Program-made: the position numbers and the translations under genes | Source of the DNA: Pseudomonadota bacterium | GTDB lineage: Bacteria; Pseudomonadota; Alphaproteobacteria; Acetobacterales; Acetobacteraceae | Assembly (NCBI GenBank): GCA_021805485.1 | Contig: JAJZFF010000305.1 | Location: forward strand, 1 to 8,226 | Length of the DNA stretch: 8,226 nt | Direction: 5' to 3' | Notes under the pieces: generated by a model | Database searches by the model: none | Told to the model about the DNA's origin: nothing | The model's input: the letters and a program-made list of their open reading frames with translations, nothing else | Shown: positions 1 through 7,872 of the stretch, piece by piece | Layout: each line of letters starts with the position of its first letter | Numbering within the stretch: the first letter of the stretch is position 1

Positions 1-1562
1 CCTTCGCGATGCTGATGCTCGCCACGGCGAACAACCTGCTCCAGCTGTTCTTCGGCTGGGAAGGTGTTGGCCTGATGTCCTACCTGCTGATCGGCTACTG
101 GTACGACCGCGCCAGCGCCAACGAGGCGGCGATCAAGGCCTTCATCGTCAACCGGGTGGGTGACCTGTTCTTCGCGGTCGGTATCGCGTTGACCTGGTAT
201 GAGTTCGGCAGCGTCAATTTCGATACGATCTTCGCCGGCGTGGCCAAGGTCGCGCCGCACGCCTACCATCTGTTCGGCACCGATATGCCGGTGCTCGAGG
301 TGATCTCGATCCTTCTCTTCATCGGCGCGATGGGCAAGTCCGCCCAGCTGTTCCTGCACACCTGGCTGCCGGACGCGATGGAAGGCCCGACGCCGATTTC
401 CGCCCTCATCCATGCCGCGACGATGGTGACCGCCGGCGTGTTCATGACCGCGCGGATGTCCCCGGTCATCGACGCGGCTCCCGTTGCCCTGGCGCTGATC
501 ACGGTAATCGGCGGCTTCACCGCCTTCTTCGCGGCAACGATCGGCTGCGTGCAGAACGACATCAAGCGCATCATCGCGTACTCGACCTGCTCGCAACTCG
601 GCTACATGTTCCTCGCGGTCGGCGTGGGGGCGGCGCCGATCGGCATCTTCCACCTGATCAACCATGCCTTCTTCAAGGCGCTGCTGTTCCTGGGCGCCGG
701 TTCGGTGATCCACGCGCTGGCCGACGAGCAGGATGTGCGCAAGATGGGCGGCCTGTGGCGCAAGCTGCCGGTCACCTATGTCACGATGTGGGCGGGAAGC
801 CTGGCGCTGGTCGCGATCCCGCCGTTCTCGGGTTACTTCTCGAAGGATGCGATCCTGTCGGCCGCCTTTGCCGCACATTCGCACACGGCGGTGTTCGGCT
901 GGCTCTGTGGCACGCTCGGCGCCGGTCTGACCGCCTTCTACACGGTGCGGTTGATGCTGCTCACCTTCCACGGCAAGCCGCGCGCCTCCAGCGAGACACT
1001 GGCCCACGCGCATGAAAGCCCGCTGGTGATGCTGTTGCCGCTGGTCGTGCTGGCCATCGGGGCGCTGACGACCGGCTTCCTGCTCGGGCCGACCTTCATC
1101 GGGGCACATTTCGCGAATTTCTGGGGGTCCAGCATCGCCTTGCCGCATGGTGGCGCGGTGATGGCGGCGCGCAACACGATTCCGGCCTGGGCGGAGAAGA
1201 TGCCGCTGCTGCTGGCGATTGCCGGGATCGGCATCGCCTACTGGTTCTACGAGCTCGCTCCGGCGCTGCCGGCGCGGCTGGCCGAGGCCTGGCCCGGGCT
1301 CCACGCGTTCCTGCTCAACAAATGGTATTTCGACGAGTTGTATGACGCGATCTTCGTCCGCCCGGCGCTGCGCATCGCGCGCGCCATCTGGCGGATCGGC
1401 GATGAGGAGATGATCGACGGCGTGCCGGAAGGCCTGGCGCGGCTGACCGGCGATGCCTCCGGCGTTGCCAGCCGGCTGCAGAGCGGATCGATCGCGGTTT
1501 ACGGGTTCGTCATGCTGGTCGGGTTGATGGTGCTGGTGACCGTTTTCTTGGTCGCGCGGTGA
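1..1562 (+). CDS. nuoL: NADH-quinone oxidoreductase subunit L (NuoL), 5'-truncated by the window edge
   Basis: This is the large distal proton-pumping subunit of respiratory complex I in the cytoplasmic membrane. The reading frame is open from base 3 with no start, and the NuoL family begins well before the motifs seen here, so I judge about 120 N-terminal residues to lie outside the window. Numbering from the Met at base 9, the visible signatures are GWEGVGLMSYLLIG with the TM5 glutamate (E18), a GKSAQ lysine (K110), HTWLPDAMEGPTPISALIHAATMVTAG (H135), INHAFFKALLF (H215, H219, K223) and PPFSGYFSKD (K279). These correspond to the proton-channel Glu/Lys/His residues of the family. The C-terminus, about residues 435-517, contains the KWYFDELYD region leading to the long lateral helix and a final membrane segment. 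The stop lies 13 nt before nuoM. Nothing suggests decay. The match to NuoL is very secure; the size of the missing part is an estimate from memory of family numbering. Confidence 0.98.
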   Translation, partial: FAMLMLATANNLLQLFFGWEGVGLMSYLLIGYWYDRASANEAAIKAFIVNRVGDLFFAVGIALTWYEFGSVNFDTIFAGVAKVAPHAYHLFGTDMPVLEVISILLFIGAMGKSAQLFLHTWLPDAMEGPTPISALIHAATMVTAGVFMTARMSPVIDAAPVALALITVIGGFTAFFAATIGCVQNDIKRIIAYSTCSQLGYMFLAVGVGAAPIGIFHLINHAFFKALLFLGAGSVIHALADEQDVRKMGGLWRKLPVTYVTMWAGSLALVAIPPFSGYFSKDAILSAAFAAHSHTAVFGWLCGTLGAGLTAFYTVRLMLLTFHGKPRASSETLAHAHESPLVMLLPLVVLAIGALTTGFLLGPTFIGAHFANFWGSSIALPHGGAVMAARNTIPAWAEKMPLLLAIAGIGIAYWFYELAPALPARLAEAWPGLHAFLLNKWYFDELYDAIFVRPALRIARAIWRIGDEEMIDGVPEGLARLTGDASGVASRLQSGSIAVYGFVMLVGLMVLVTVFLVAR

Positions 1563-1575
1563 GGGGGAGCGGCAC

Positions 1576-3093
1576 ATGAATTTCCATCTTCTCTCGCTGA
1601 TGACCTGGCTGCCGCTCGCCGGCGCCGTGCTGATGTATTTCACCGGCGACTCGGCCAACCCGGCCACCGCCCGCAATGCGCGCTGGATCGCGCTGTGGAC
1701 CAGCCTGCTCGTGCTCGTGCTCGCGGTGGTGATGGTCGTCGGCTTCAATCCGTCAGTGCATGGGTTCCAGTTCGTCGACTCTGCCGAATGGATCCCGGCC
1801 TACGGCATCGGCTACCGGATGGGCGTTGACGGCATCAGCCTGTTCTTCGTCGCACTCAGCGCGCTGCTGACGCCGGTCGCTGTATTGGCGAGTTGGCGCG
1901 AGAGCCGGCGCGTGCGCGACTACATGGCCGCCTTCCTGCTGCTCGAGACCATGACGATCGGCATGTTCTCGGCCCTCGATTTCCTGCTGTTCTACATCTT
2001 CTTCGAGGGCGTGCTGATCCCGATGTATCTCATCATCGGCGTCTGGGGCGGGGAGCGGCGGATTCATGCCGCGGTGAAGTTCTTCCTCTTCACCCTCGCG
2101 GGCTCGCTGCCGATGCTGCTCGCCCTGGTCTGGATGTGGCACCACGCCGGCACGACCGACATGGTGCAGCTCATGCACACCGCGATCGCCCCGACCACGC
2201 AGGACTGGCTGTTCGTCGCCTTCCTGCTCTCCTTCGGCGTGAAGGCGGCGGTCTGGCCGATGCATACGTGGCTGCCCGACGCCTATGGCGAGGCGCCGCT
2301 GCCCGGCACGATCATGCTGGCCGCGGTGCTCTCGAAAATGGGGGCCTACGGTTTCCTGCGCTTCTCGCTGCCGATGCTGCCGCAGGCAACGGCCTATTTC
2401 GAGCCGTTCATGTTCGCGCTCGGTATCATCGGCATCGTCTACATTTCCTTCGCCGCCTTGGCGCAGACCGACATCAAGCGCATGATCGCCTATTCGTCGG
2501 TCGCGCATATGGGGCTGATCGTGGTCGGCATCTTCACCGTCACCGTCGCCGGAATCGAGGGCGCGCTGTTCCAGATGGTGTCGCACGGGCTCGTCATTGC
2601 CGCATTGTTCCTCTGTGTCGGCATCCTGCTGGCGCGCGGCCATTCGCTGCGGCTCGACCAGCTTGGCGGTCTGGCCTCGCGCATGCCGGTCTACGCCACC
2701 TTCCTGATGCTGTTCGTGATGGCGAATGTCGGCCTGCCCGGCACATCCGGCTTCGTCGGCGAGATCCTGGTCATGATCGGCGCGATCCAGGCGAATTTCT
2801 GGGTCGCCCTGCTTGTCGGCTCCGGCATGATCCTGAGCGTTATGTACATGCTGGTGATGATCCGCCGCGTGCTGTTCGACAAGGCGCGCAGCGTCGCCAA
2901 CGCGGTGATGGCCGATATCGGGCCGCGCGAATGGCTCATGTTGGCGCCGCTGGCGGTGCTGGTCATCGTGCTCGGCTTCGTGCCTGGCGGCCTGACCCAT
3001 ATCTTTGACGGCGCGGTGCAGGACCTTGTCCATGCGCATGTCGCCGCCCTGTCGTCCGGCGCGCATGCCCGGCTGGCCATGATCAAGCAGTGA
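1576..3093 (+). CDS. nuoM: NADH-quinone oxidoreductase subunit M (NuoM)
   Basis: This is the second antiporter-like proton-pumping membrane subunit of complex I, 505 residues long and near the usual family size. The protein is almost wholly hydrophobic helices, about 14 by eye. Key residues are present: E144 in FFEGVLIPMYLIIG, K223 in FGVKAAVWPMHTWLPDA, K254 in LSKMGAYGF, the discontinuous-helix motif around TDIKRMIAYSSVAHMG (298-313), and E396 in SGFVGEILVM. They line up with the Glu/Lys/Lys/Glu channel residues of the family. The ATG follows a strong purine-rich ribosome site (GAGGGGGAG, 1561-1569) lying 6 nt upstream. The gene is 13 nt after nuoL and its stop overlaps the nuoN start. One oddity is the loop after HTWLPD, which reads AYGEAPLPGTIML, whereas many NuoM proteins, as I remember them, read [13 protein letters not shown]. 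The conserved Glu of that loop (E239) is kept. Confidence 0.98.
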   Translation: MNFHLLSLMTWLPLAGAVLMYFTGDSANPATARNARWIALWTSLLVLVLAVVMVVGFNPSVHGFQFVDSAEWIPAYGIGYRMGVDGISLFFVALSALLTPVAVLASWRESRRVRDYMAAFLLLETMTIGMFSALDFLLFYIFFEGVLIPMYLIIGVWGGERRIHAAVKFFLFTLAGSLPMLLALVWMWHHAGTTDMVQLMHTAIAPTTQDWLFVAFLLSFGVKAAVWPMHTWLPDAYGEAPLPGTIMLAAVLSKMGAYGFLRFSLPMLPQATAYFEPFMFALGIIGIVYISFAALAQTDIKRMIAYSSVAHMGLIVVGIFTVTVAGIEGALFQMVSHGLVIAALFLCVGILLARGHSLRLDQLGGLASRMPVYATFLMLFVMANVGLPGTSGFVGEILVMIGAIQANFWVALLVGSGMILSVMYMLVMIRRVLFDKARSVANAVMADIGPREWLMLAPLAVLVIVLGFVPGGLTHIFDGAVQDLVHAHVAALSSGAHARLAMIKQ

Positions 3094-4538
3094 GCGAGGC
3101 AATGTCGACGTTCTATACCGTGCTGCCCATCCTGTTCCTCGCCATCGCGGGGATGATCATGCTGATGTCCGGCGTCTTCACCGACCGCGACCACAGTTTC
3201 GCGATCACCGCAGCATCGATCGTGGTGCTCGCGATTGCCGCCCGGCTGCTGGTCGCGGCGCCTGGCGGGACGATCTTTCACGGTCTCTACCAGACCAATG
3301 ATTTCACCCGCTTCGCCGACGTGCTGGTGGCGCTGGGGGCGATCGGCGCACTCGCGCTCTCGGTCACGTTCAACCGCAATATCGGCATCACCCGCTTCGA
3401 GTTTCCGGTGCTCGTCCTCTTCGCGGTGACGGGCATGGTGGTTCTGGTCTCGGCGAGCGACCTGATCACGCTTTACATCGGCTTCGAGATCCAGTCGCTT
3501 GCGCTCTACGTGCTGGCGGCCTTCGCGCGGCACAATCTGCGCTCCTCGGAAGCGGGGCTGAAATATTTCGTGCTGGGCGCGCTGTCGTCTGGGCTGCTGC
3601 TCTACGGAATCTCGCTGGTCTACGGCTTCGCCGGAACCACGAATTTCGCCGGGATCGCCCACGCGCTCGCCGGCCATCCGACTGCGGCGGTGGGCTCGAC
3701 GATCGGCCTCGTCTTCGTTCTCGTCGGCCTCGCCTTCAAGATTTCCGCTGCACCGTTCCATATGTGGACGCCCGACGTCTATGAGGGTGCGCCGACCTCG
3801 GTGACGGCCTTCTTCGCCACCGCGCCGAAAATTGCCGTCTTTGCGCTGCTGCTGCGGGTGATGCTGGGGCCGTTCGGGCCCGTGCTCGGGCAGTGGCGCG
3901 ACCTCGTGCAGATCATCGCCGCGGCTTCGATGGTGATCGGCGCCATCGGCGCGATCCGGCAGACCAGCATCAAGCGCCTGATGGGCTATTCCTCGATCGG
4001 CCACATGGGTTACGCGCTGATGGGCCTTGCCGCCGGCACCGCCGCCGGGGTCAGCGGCGCGTTGATCTATCTCGCCATCTATCTCGTGATGTCGCTCGGC
4101 ACCTTCGGGTGCATCATCGCGATGAGCCGTGGCCGCCAGCCGGTCGAGCGCATCGCCGATCTCGCCGGCATGGCCTCGGACGATCCGCGTTTTGCCTTCG
4201 TGCTCGCGGTCATGATGTGGTCGATGGCCGGCATTCCGCCGCTCGCGGGCTTTTTCGGCAAATTCTATGTCTTTGCCGCCGCGATCAATGCGGGGCTCGG
4301 CCCGCTCGCCGTGCTCGGCATCATCACCAGCGTGATCGCGGCCTTCTATTATCTGCGCGTCATCAAGGTGATGTATTTCGACGCCGGCGAACCGGGGCTC
4401 GACCGGCGCAGCGCCGGCGTCAGCCTGGTGATGGGGGCGGCCGCAGCGTTCACGGTGCTGTTCGTCTTCCATCCGTCGACGCTGACGACCCTGTCGACCA
4501 TGGCGGCCCACGCGCTGATGACGAGCCAGGGATTTTGA
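3090..4538 (+). CDS. nuoN: NADH-quinone oxidoreductase subunit N (NuoN)
   Basis: This is the third antiporter-like membrane subunit of complex I, 482 residues, closing the nuo cluster as usual. It has about 14 hydrophobic helices. Channel residues are visible: E133 in YIGFEIQSLALYVL, K217 in GLAFKISAAPFHMWTPDVYEGAP, K247 in ATAPKIAVF, TSIKRLMGYSSIGHMGY (292-308), and K391 in PPLAGFFGKFYVF. The start is uncertain. A GTG at 3090 overlaps the nuoM stop as GTGA, the classic coupled arrangement, and gives 482 residues. An in-frame ATG at 3102 gives 478 residues and a more typical N-terminus (MSTFYTVLPILFL), but the GAGG at 3096-3099 sits too close to it for a good ribosome site. The function is secure whichever start is used. 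The last bases overlap the presumed start of birA. Confidence 0.96.
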   Translation: MSEAMSTFYTVLPILFLAIAGMIMLMSGVFTDRDHSFAITAASIVVLAIAARLLVAAPGGTIFHGLYQTNDFTRFADVLVALGAIGALALSVTFNRNIGITRFEFPVLVLFAVTGMVVLVSASDLITLYIGFEIQSLALYVLAAFARHNLRSSEAGLKYFVLGALSSGLLLYGISLVYGFAGTTNFAGIAHALAGHPTAAVGSTIGLVFVLVGLAFKISAAPFHMWTPDVYEGAPTSVTAFFATAPKIAVFALLLRVMLGPFGPVLGQWRDLVQIIAAASMVIGAIGAIRQTSIKRLMGYSSIGHMGYALMGLAAGTAAGVSGALIYLAIYLVMSLGTFGCIIAMSRGRQPVERIADLAGMASDDPRFAFVLAVMMWSMAGIPPLAGFFGKFYVFAAAINAGLGPLAVLGIITSVIAAFYYLRVIKVMYFDAGEPGLDRRSAGVSLVMGAAAAFTVLFVFHPSTLTTLSTMAAHALMTSQGF

Positions 4539-5263
4539 CAGCCGACCGCGCGCCCTGGCGGATCGAACACTACGACACGCTGGGCTCGACCTCGGATTTC
4601 TGCGCAAGACGCGCGGCTGAGGGAGAGCCCGAGCGGCTGATGGTCGTCGCGGCGCGCCAGACCGCGGGGCGTGGGCGGGCGGGACGCGCCTGGGAGTCGC
4701 CGGCAGGCAATTTCTGCGGCTCCGCCCTGCTGCGCCCGCGCGTTCCGGCGGGGCAGGGAGGATGGTTCGCGCTGCTCGCCGGCCTCGCGCTGATCGAGGT
4801 GCTCGATCCCGCGCTGCCGGCACCCGGCGCAGTCATGCTCAAATGGCCGAACGACCTGATGGCGGGCGCCGCCAAGCTCGCCGGCATCCTGCTGGATGCG
4901 ACAATCGAAAACGGGATGATTACCGCGATGATCGTCGGCGTCGGCGTCAATCTGGCCGAGGCGCCGCCGGTGCAGGGTCGGGTAACGACGAGCCTTGCCG
5001 CGCTGGGTGGCGCGATGACGCCGGAGGCGCTGGCGCCGGCATTCTGCGCGCGGCTCGACCACTGGCTCGACGTTCTGGCGTCGGGCGCCGCGCCGCTGCG
5101 CGCCGCCTGGATGTGTCGGGCGCACCCCGAAGGCACGGCGATCACCGTCGATGGCGGGCGGCGTTCGGGCATCTATGCCGGGCTCGACGATGACGGCGCG
5201 CTGCTCCTCCGTGAAGGCGACCGGGTCACCGCATTGCGCGGCGGTGACGTCGCCCTGATCTGA
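4535..5263 (+). CDS. birA: Biotin--[acetyl-CoA-carboxylase] ligase, short form without DNA-binding domain
   Basis: This cytoplasmic enzyme activates biotin with ATP and attaches it to the biotin carrier domain of acetyl-CoA carboxylase and similar carboxylases. From a TTG start the product is 242 residues. The catalytic domain shows GSTS (17-20), the biotin/ATP loop GRGRAGRAW (45-53), KWPND (103-107), KLAGIL beginning at the catalytic-site lysine K114, and GVGVNL (135-140). A small C-terminal beta domain follows, about residues 198-242. There is no N-terminal helix-turn-helix, so it should be a ligase only and not a repressor of biotin genes. Homology begins almost at the first residues (WRIEHYDTLGSTS). 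No ATG or GTG lies in frame nearby, so TTG at 4535, overlapping the nuoN stop as TTGA with CAGGG at 4527-4531, is the best start. The frame stays open far upstream inside nuoN, but only as a shadow of nuoN. A birA gene behind nuoN recurs in Alphaproteobacteria. Confidence 0.93.
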   Translation: MTADRAPWRIEHYDTLGSTSDFCARRAAEGEPERLMVVAARQTAGRGRAGRAWESPAGNFCGSALLRPRVPAGQGGWFALLAGLALIEVLDPALPAPGAVMLKWPNDLMAGAAKLAGILLDATIENGMITAMIVGVGVNLAEAPPVQGRVTTSLAALGGAMTPEALAPAFCARLDHWLDVLASGAAPLRAAWMCRAHPEGTAITVDGGRRSGIYAGLDDDGALLLREGDRVTALRGGDVALI

Positions 5264-5269
5264 TCGCGC

Positions 5270-5276
5270 AGCAGGG
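5270..5276 (+). promoter_or_regulatory. Ribosome binding site of coaX
   Basis: AGCAGGG lies 8 nt before the ATG at 5285. It favours that ATG over an in-frame TTG at 5279, which would sit only 2 nt from the same purine tract and would add just two residues (MG). Confidence 0.75.
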
Positions 5277-5284
5277 CCTTGGGC

Positions 5285-6085
5285 ATGAAACTGGTCATCG
5301 ACGCGGGCAACACCAACATCGTCTTCGCGGTGCATGACGGGGCGCGCTGGCGCGGCACCTGGCGCATCGCGACCGACGCGCAGCGCACGTCCGACGAATA
5401 TGGCGTCTGGCTCACCGTCCTGCTTGACCGGGCCGGAATTGCCGCCGGGGGGATCGATGGCGCGGTGATCGGCACCGTGGTGCCGGCCGCGCTCTACCAT
5501 CTGCGCCGGCTCTGCCGCGACTGGTTCAGCCTGGAGCCGCTGATCGCGCGTGCCGAACTCGACTGGGGCTTTGCGATCGAGATGGACAATCCGGCCGAAA
5601 TCGGTGCGGATCGCCTTCTCAACGCGTTGGCTGCCCATCATGGCTACGGTGGCCCGCTCATCGTGATCGATTTCGGCACCGCGACGACGTTCGACGTGGT
5701 GAACGGCAACGGCGCCTATGTCGGCGGCGTGATCGCGCCGGGGATCAATCTCTCGGTCGAGGCGCTGCACCAGGCCGCGGCTCGCCTGCCGCGAATCGGC
5801 ATCGGCCGGCCGCAGCTTGTGATCGGCAAGTCGACCATTCCCGCCATGCGCTCGGGCATCTATTGGGGATATGTGGGGCTGGTCGAGGGACTCATCGCGC
5901 GGATCGAGGCGGATTTCGGGGCGCCGATGAAAACGATCGCGACCGGGGGGCTTGCGCCGCTGATCGCCGAGGGCACGTCCCGGATCGAACACACCGACCC
6001 CGACCTCACGCTCGAGGGGCTGCGCCTGCTGGCCCTGCGCAACCCGGCCCCCGTGCTGCGCCCGCGCGAGGCCGAACACGAATGA
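5285..6085 (+). CDS. coaX: Type III pantothenate kinase (CoaX)
   Basis: This enzyme phosphorylates pantothenate with ATP, the first step of coenzyme A synthesis, in the cytoplasm. The type III form is known to need a monovalent cation and to be insensitive to CoA feedback. The protein is 266 residues, the usual family length. It shows the ASKHA-fold nucleotide loop DAGNTN (6-11), GTVVP (63-67), the pantothenate-site GADR (107-110, with catalytic D109), DFGTATTFD (129-136), GGVIAPG (147-153), the [13 protein letters not shown] segment (183-195) and ATGGLA (219-224). The start is ATG at 5285, supported by AGCAGGG 8 nt upstream. The gene follows birA by 21 nt. Its stop overlaps another ATG as ATGA, which opens a tiny ORF leading to rnj. 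It shares a vitamin and acyl-metabolism theme with birA, since biotin carboxylases use CoA thioesters. That functional link is inference. Confidence 0.96.
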   Translation: MKLVIDAGNTNIVFAVHDGARWRGTWRIATDAQRTSDEYGVWLTVLLDRAGIAAGGIDGAVIGTVVPAALYHLRRLCRDWFSLEPLIARAELDWGFAIEMDNPAEIGADRLLNALAAHHGYGGPLIVIDFGTATTFDVVNGNGAYVGGVIAPGINLSVEALHQAAARLPRIGIGRPQLVIGKSTIPAMRSGIYWGYVGLVEGLIARIEADFGAPMKTIATGGLAPLIAEGTSRIEHTDPDLTLEGLRLLALRNPAPVLRPREAEHE

Positions 6086-6123
6086 ACGAGAACGAAGCGA
6101 CTGAAAACAAGGTGACTTCATGA
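6082..6123 (+). CDS. Possible 13-residue leader peptide coupling coaX to rnj
   Basis: This is a 14-codon frame including the stop. It encodes [13 protein letters not shown], hydrophilic and rich in Asn and Glu. Its ATG overlaps the coaX stop as ATGA, and its TGA overlaps the rnj ATG as ATGA, so ribosomes ending coaX could pass through it to rnj. GAGG at 6068-6071 lies 10 nt upstream of its start. The rnj Shine-Dalgarno (6109-6114) lies inside it. Its first ten bases, ATGAACGAGA, are repeated exactly at the rnj start (6120-6129). I know no family for this peptide, and it may simply be a chance frame. Existence of the frame is certain; translation is unproven. Confidence 0.3.
   Translation: MNENEATENKVTS
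6109..6114 (+). promoter_or_regulatory. Ribosome binding site of rnj
   Basis: AAGGTG lies 5 nt before the ATG at 6120 and continues into A, matching much of the anti-Shine-Dalgarno complement. It fixes the rnj start at 6120, which is also where RNase J homology begins. Confidence 0.85.
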
Positions 6124-7766
6124 ACGAGATCAGCAAGGGGCTGAGTTTCACCCCGCTCGGCGGCACCGGCGAGATCGGCATGAACCTGAACGTCTACGGG
6201 CTGGATGGTGATCTGCTGGTGGTCGATTGCGGCATGGGCTTCGCCGGACCAGAGGCGCCCGAAGCGGAGTTGCTGGTGCCCGACCCGGCGTTTCTGGCTG
6301 CCAACCGGGACCGCATCGCCGGCCTGGTTATCACCCATGCGCACGAGGACCATATCGGCGGCATCGCGCGGATCTGGGACGCGCTGCGCTGCCCGGTCTA
6401 CGCAACGCCCTTCGCCGCGGCGCTGATCCGCTACCGGCTCGGCGAGGCCGGGCTGCTGCGCAGCGTGCGCATCACCGAAATCCAGCCTGGCGCGGCCTTC
6501 GAGGTTGGCCCCTTTGCGCTGCGCTATATCCGCATGTCGCACTCAACGCCGGAGTCGCAGGCACTCGTCCTCACCACGAAATACGGCACCGTGCTGCATA
6601 CGGGTGACTGGAAACTCGATCCGGAGCCGCTGATCGGCCCGCCGACCGACGAGGCGGCGCTCGAGGCGCTGGGCGATGCGGGCGTGCTGGCGATGATCTG
6701 CGATTCGACCAATGCGCTGGTCGAGGGGCATTCCGGCTCGGAAGCGACCGTGCGACGCAGCCTGACGAGCCTGATCGCGGGGCTGCGCGGTCGCATCGTC
6801 GTCACCTGTTTCGCGAGCAACATCGCCCGGATCGATACGGTGGTGAAGGCCGCCGCCGCCGCCGGCCGGCATGTCGCGCTGGTGGGACGCAGCCTCGGCA
6901 AATATGTCGAGGCGGCGCAGGAAGCGGGCTATCTCGCCGACCTGCCGGATTTCGTTCCCGAGGACGAGGTCGGCGCCATTCCGGATGACAGCCTGCTGAT
7001 CCTCGCCACCGGCAGCCAGGGCGAGAAGCGCTCGGCGCTGGCGCGGATCGCCGCCGATACGCATCGCAACGTCGCGCTGGGCGAGGGCGATACCGTGATC
7101 TTCTCCGCCCGCGTGATCCCCGGCAACGAACGGGCGATCGGCGCGGTGCAGGACGAGTTGGTCCGCGCCGGCGTGAACGTGATGACCGACGACGATCACA
7201 TGGTGCATGTCTCCGGCCATCCGGCCCGCGACGAACTGCGCCGGCTCTACCGTCTGGTCCGTCCGAAATATCTGGTGCCGACCCATGGCGAATGGCGCCA
7301 CATGGCGGCGCAGGCCGATCTGGCCGAGGCGGCCGGCATCAGCACGCTCCTTCTGGAGGATGGCGATGTGCTGCGCCTCGCGCCCGAACCGCCGCAGGTG
7401 GTCGACAGCGTTCCGGTCGGCCGGCTCGCGGTGGACGGAGACCGGCTGGTTCCGATGCAGGGCGGCGTAATGGCCGCGCGACGGCGGATGATGCTCAACG
7501 GCGTCGTGGTCGCCAGCATCGCGGTCGACCGCGCCGGCAAGGTGAAGGGCGGGGCGCAGATCGCCGCGCCAGGCCTGTTCGAAGCCGATGATCATGCGCT
7601 CGGCGCGCTGGCCGAAGACTTTGTCGCAACCTTCGAGGACCTGCCGGCCAACCTGCGGACCGACCGGAATGCGGTGAAGGAGGCAGCGCAAACGGCCCTG
7701 CGCCGCGCGCTCGGGCGGCGTTTCGGCAAACGGCCGATGGTCGAGGTGCATGTCCTGCACATATGA
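6120..7766 (+). CDS. rnj: Ribonuclease J
   Basis: This metallo-beta-lactamase/beta-CASP ribonuclease acts on RNA in the cytoplasm with 5'-to-3' exonuclease and, in some family members, endonuclease activity. The product is 548 residues, the normal size. The zinc-site motif HAHEDH lies at 73-78, followed by H141 in MSHSTPES, D163 in TGDWKLD, D195 in CDSTNA, the beta-CASP segment with GHPARDE (H363, H367) and PTHGE (387-391, H389). Residues from about 450 to 548 form the C-terminal domain used for oligomerisation in relatives. Every catalytic position I can check is present. The start is ATG at 6120 with AAGGTG 5 nt upstream. The gene is the last of the operon. No terminator lies directly after the stop; the first one ends at 7997. 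RNase J is known in Alphaproteobacteria for RNA 5'-end maturation and decay. Its true targets here cannot be read from sequence. Confidence 0.97.
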   Translation: MNEISKGLSFTPLGGTGEIGMNLNVYGLDGDLLVVDCGMGFAGPEAPEAELLVPDPAFLAANRDRIAGLVITHAHEDHIGGIARIWDALRCPVYATPFAAALIRYRLGEAGLLRSVRITEIQPGAAFEVGPFALRYIRMSHSTPESQALVLTTKYGTVLHTGDWKLDPEPLIGPPTDEAALEALGDAGVLAMICDSTNALVEGHSGSEATVRRSLTSLIAGLRGRIVVTCFASNIARIDTVVKAAAAAGRHVALVGRSLGKYVEAAQEAGYLADLPDFVPEDEVGAIPDDSLLILATGSQGEKRSALARIAADTHRNVALGEGDTVIFSARVIPGNERAIGAVQDELVRAGVNVMTDDDHMVHVSGHPARDELRRLYRLVRPKYLVPTHGEWRHMAAQADLAEAAGISTLLLEDGDVLRLAPEPPQVVDSVPVGRLAVDGDRLVPMQGGVMAARRRMMLNGVVVASIAVDRAGKVKGGAQIAAPGLFEADDHALGALAEDFVATFEDLPANLRTDRNAVKEAAQTALRRALGRRFGKRPMVEVHVLHI

Positions 7767-7872
7767 TGATTATTTTATAGTCAAATGTTCTTTTTCATTT
7801 CGATACAGATGAAAATTTTAGCAATATATGTCCAAATCCGTCATTTTCTTGTGCATAGGCGCGTGAATTCGC

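Noticed and set aside
1753..3102. Minus-strand open frame of 449 codons opposite nuoM
   Set aside because: Low-complexity His/Asp/Gln/Arg-rich product with no motif; a shadow of nuoM.
3893..4534. Possible N-terminal extension of BirA, since its frame is open far upstream within nuoN
   Set aside because: The upstream part is Arg/Asp-rich shadow sequence and not a helix-turn-helix domain. Ligase homology begins just after 4535.
2691..4823. Minus-strand open frame of 710 codons across nuoM, nuoN and birA
   Set aside because: It lies antisense to genes with clear family motifs. Its translation is a jumble rich in Arg, His, Asp and Gln with no domain, and it exists because third-position GC bias removes stops on the opposite strand.
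4349..6181. Minus-strand open frame of 610 codons across nuoN, birA, coaX and the start of rnj
   Set aside because: Same compositional artefact: no recognisable domain, and it overlaps secure plus-strand genes along its whole length.
6543..7760. Minus-strand open frame of 405 codons opposite rnj
   Set aside because: No motif and fully antisense to an intact RNase J gene.
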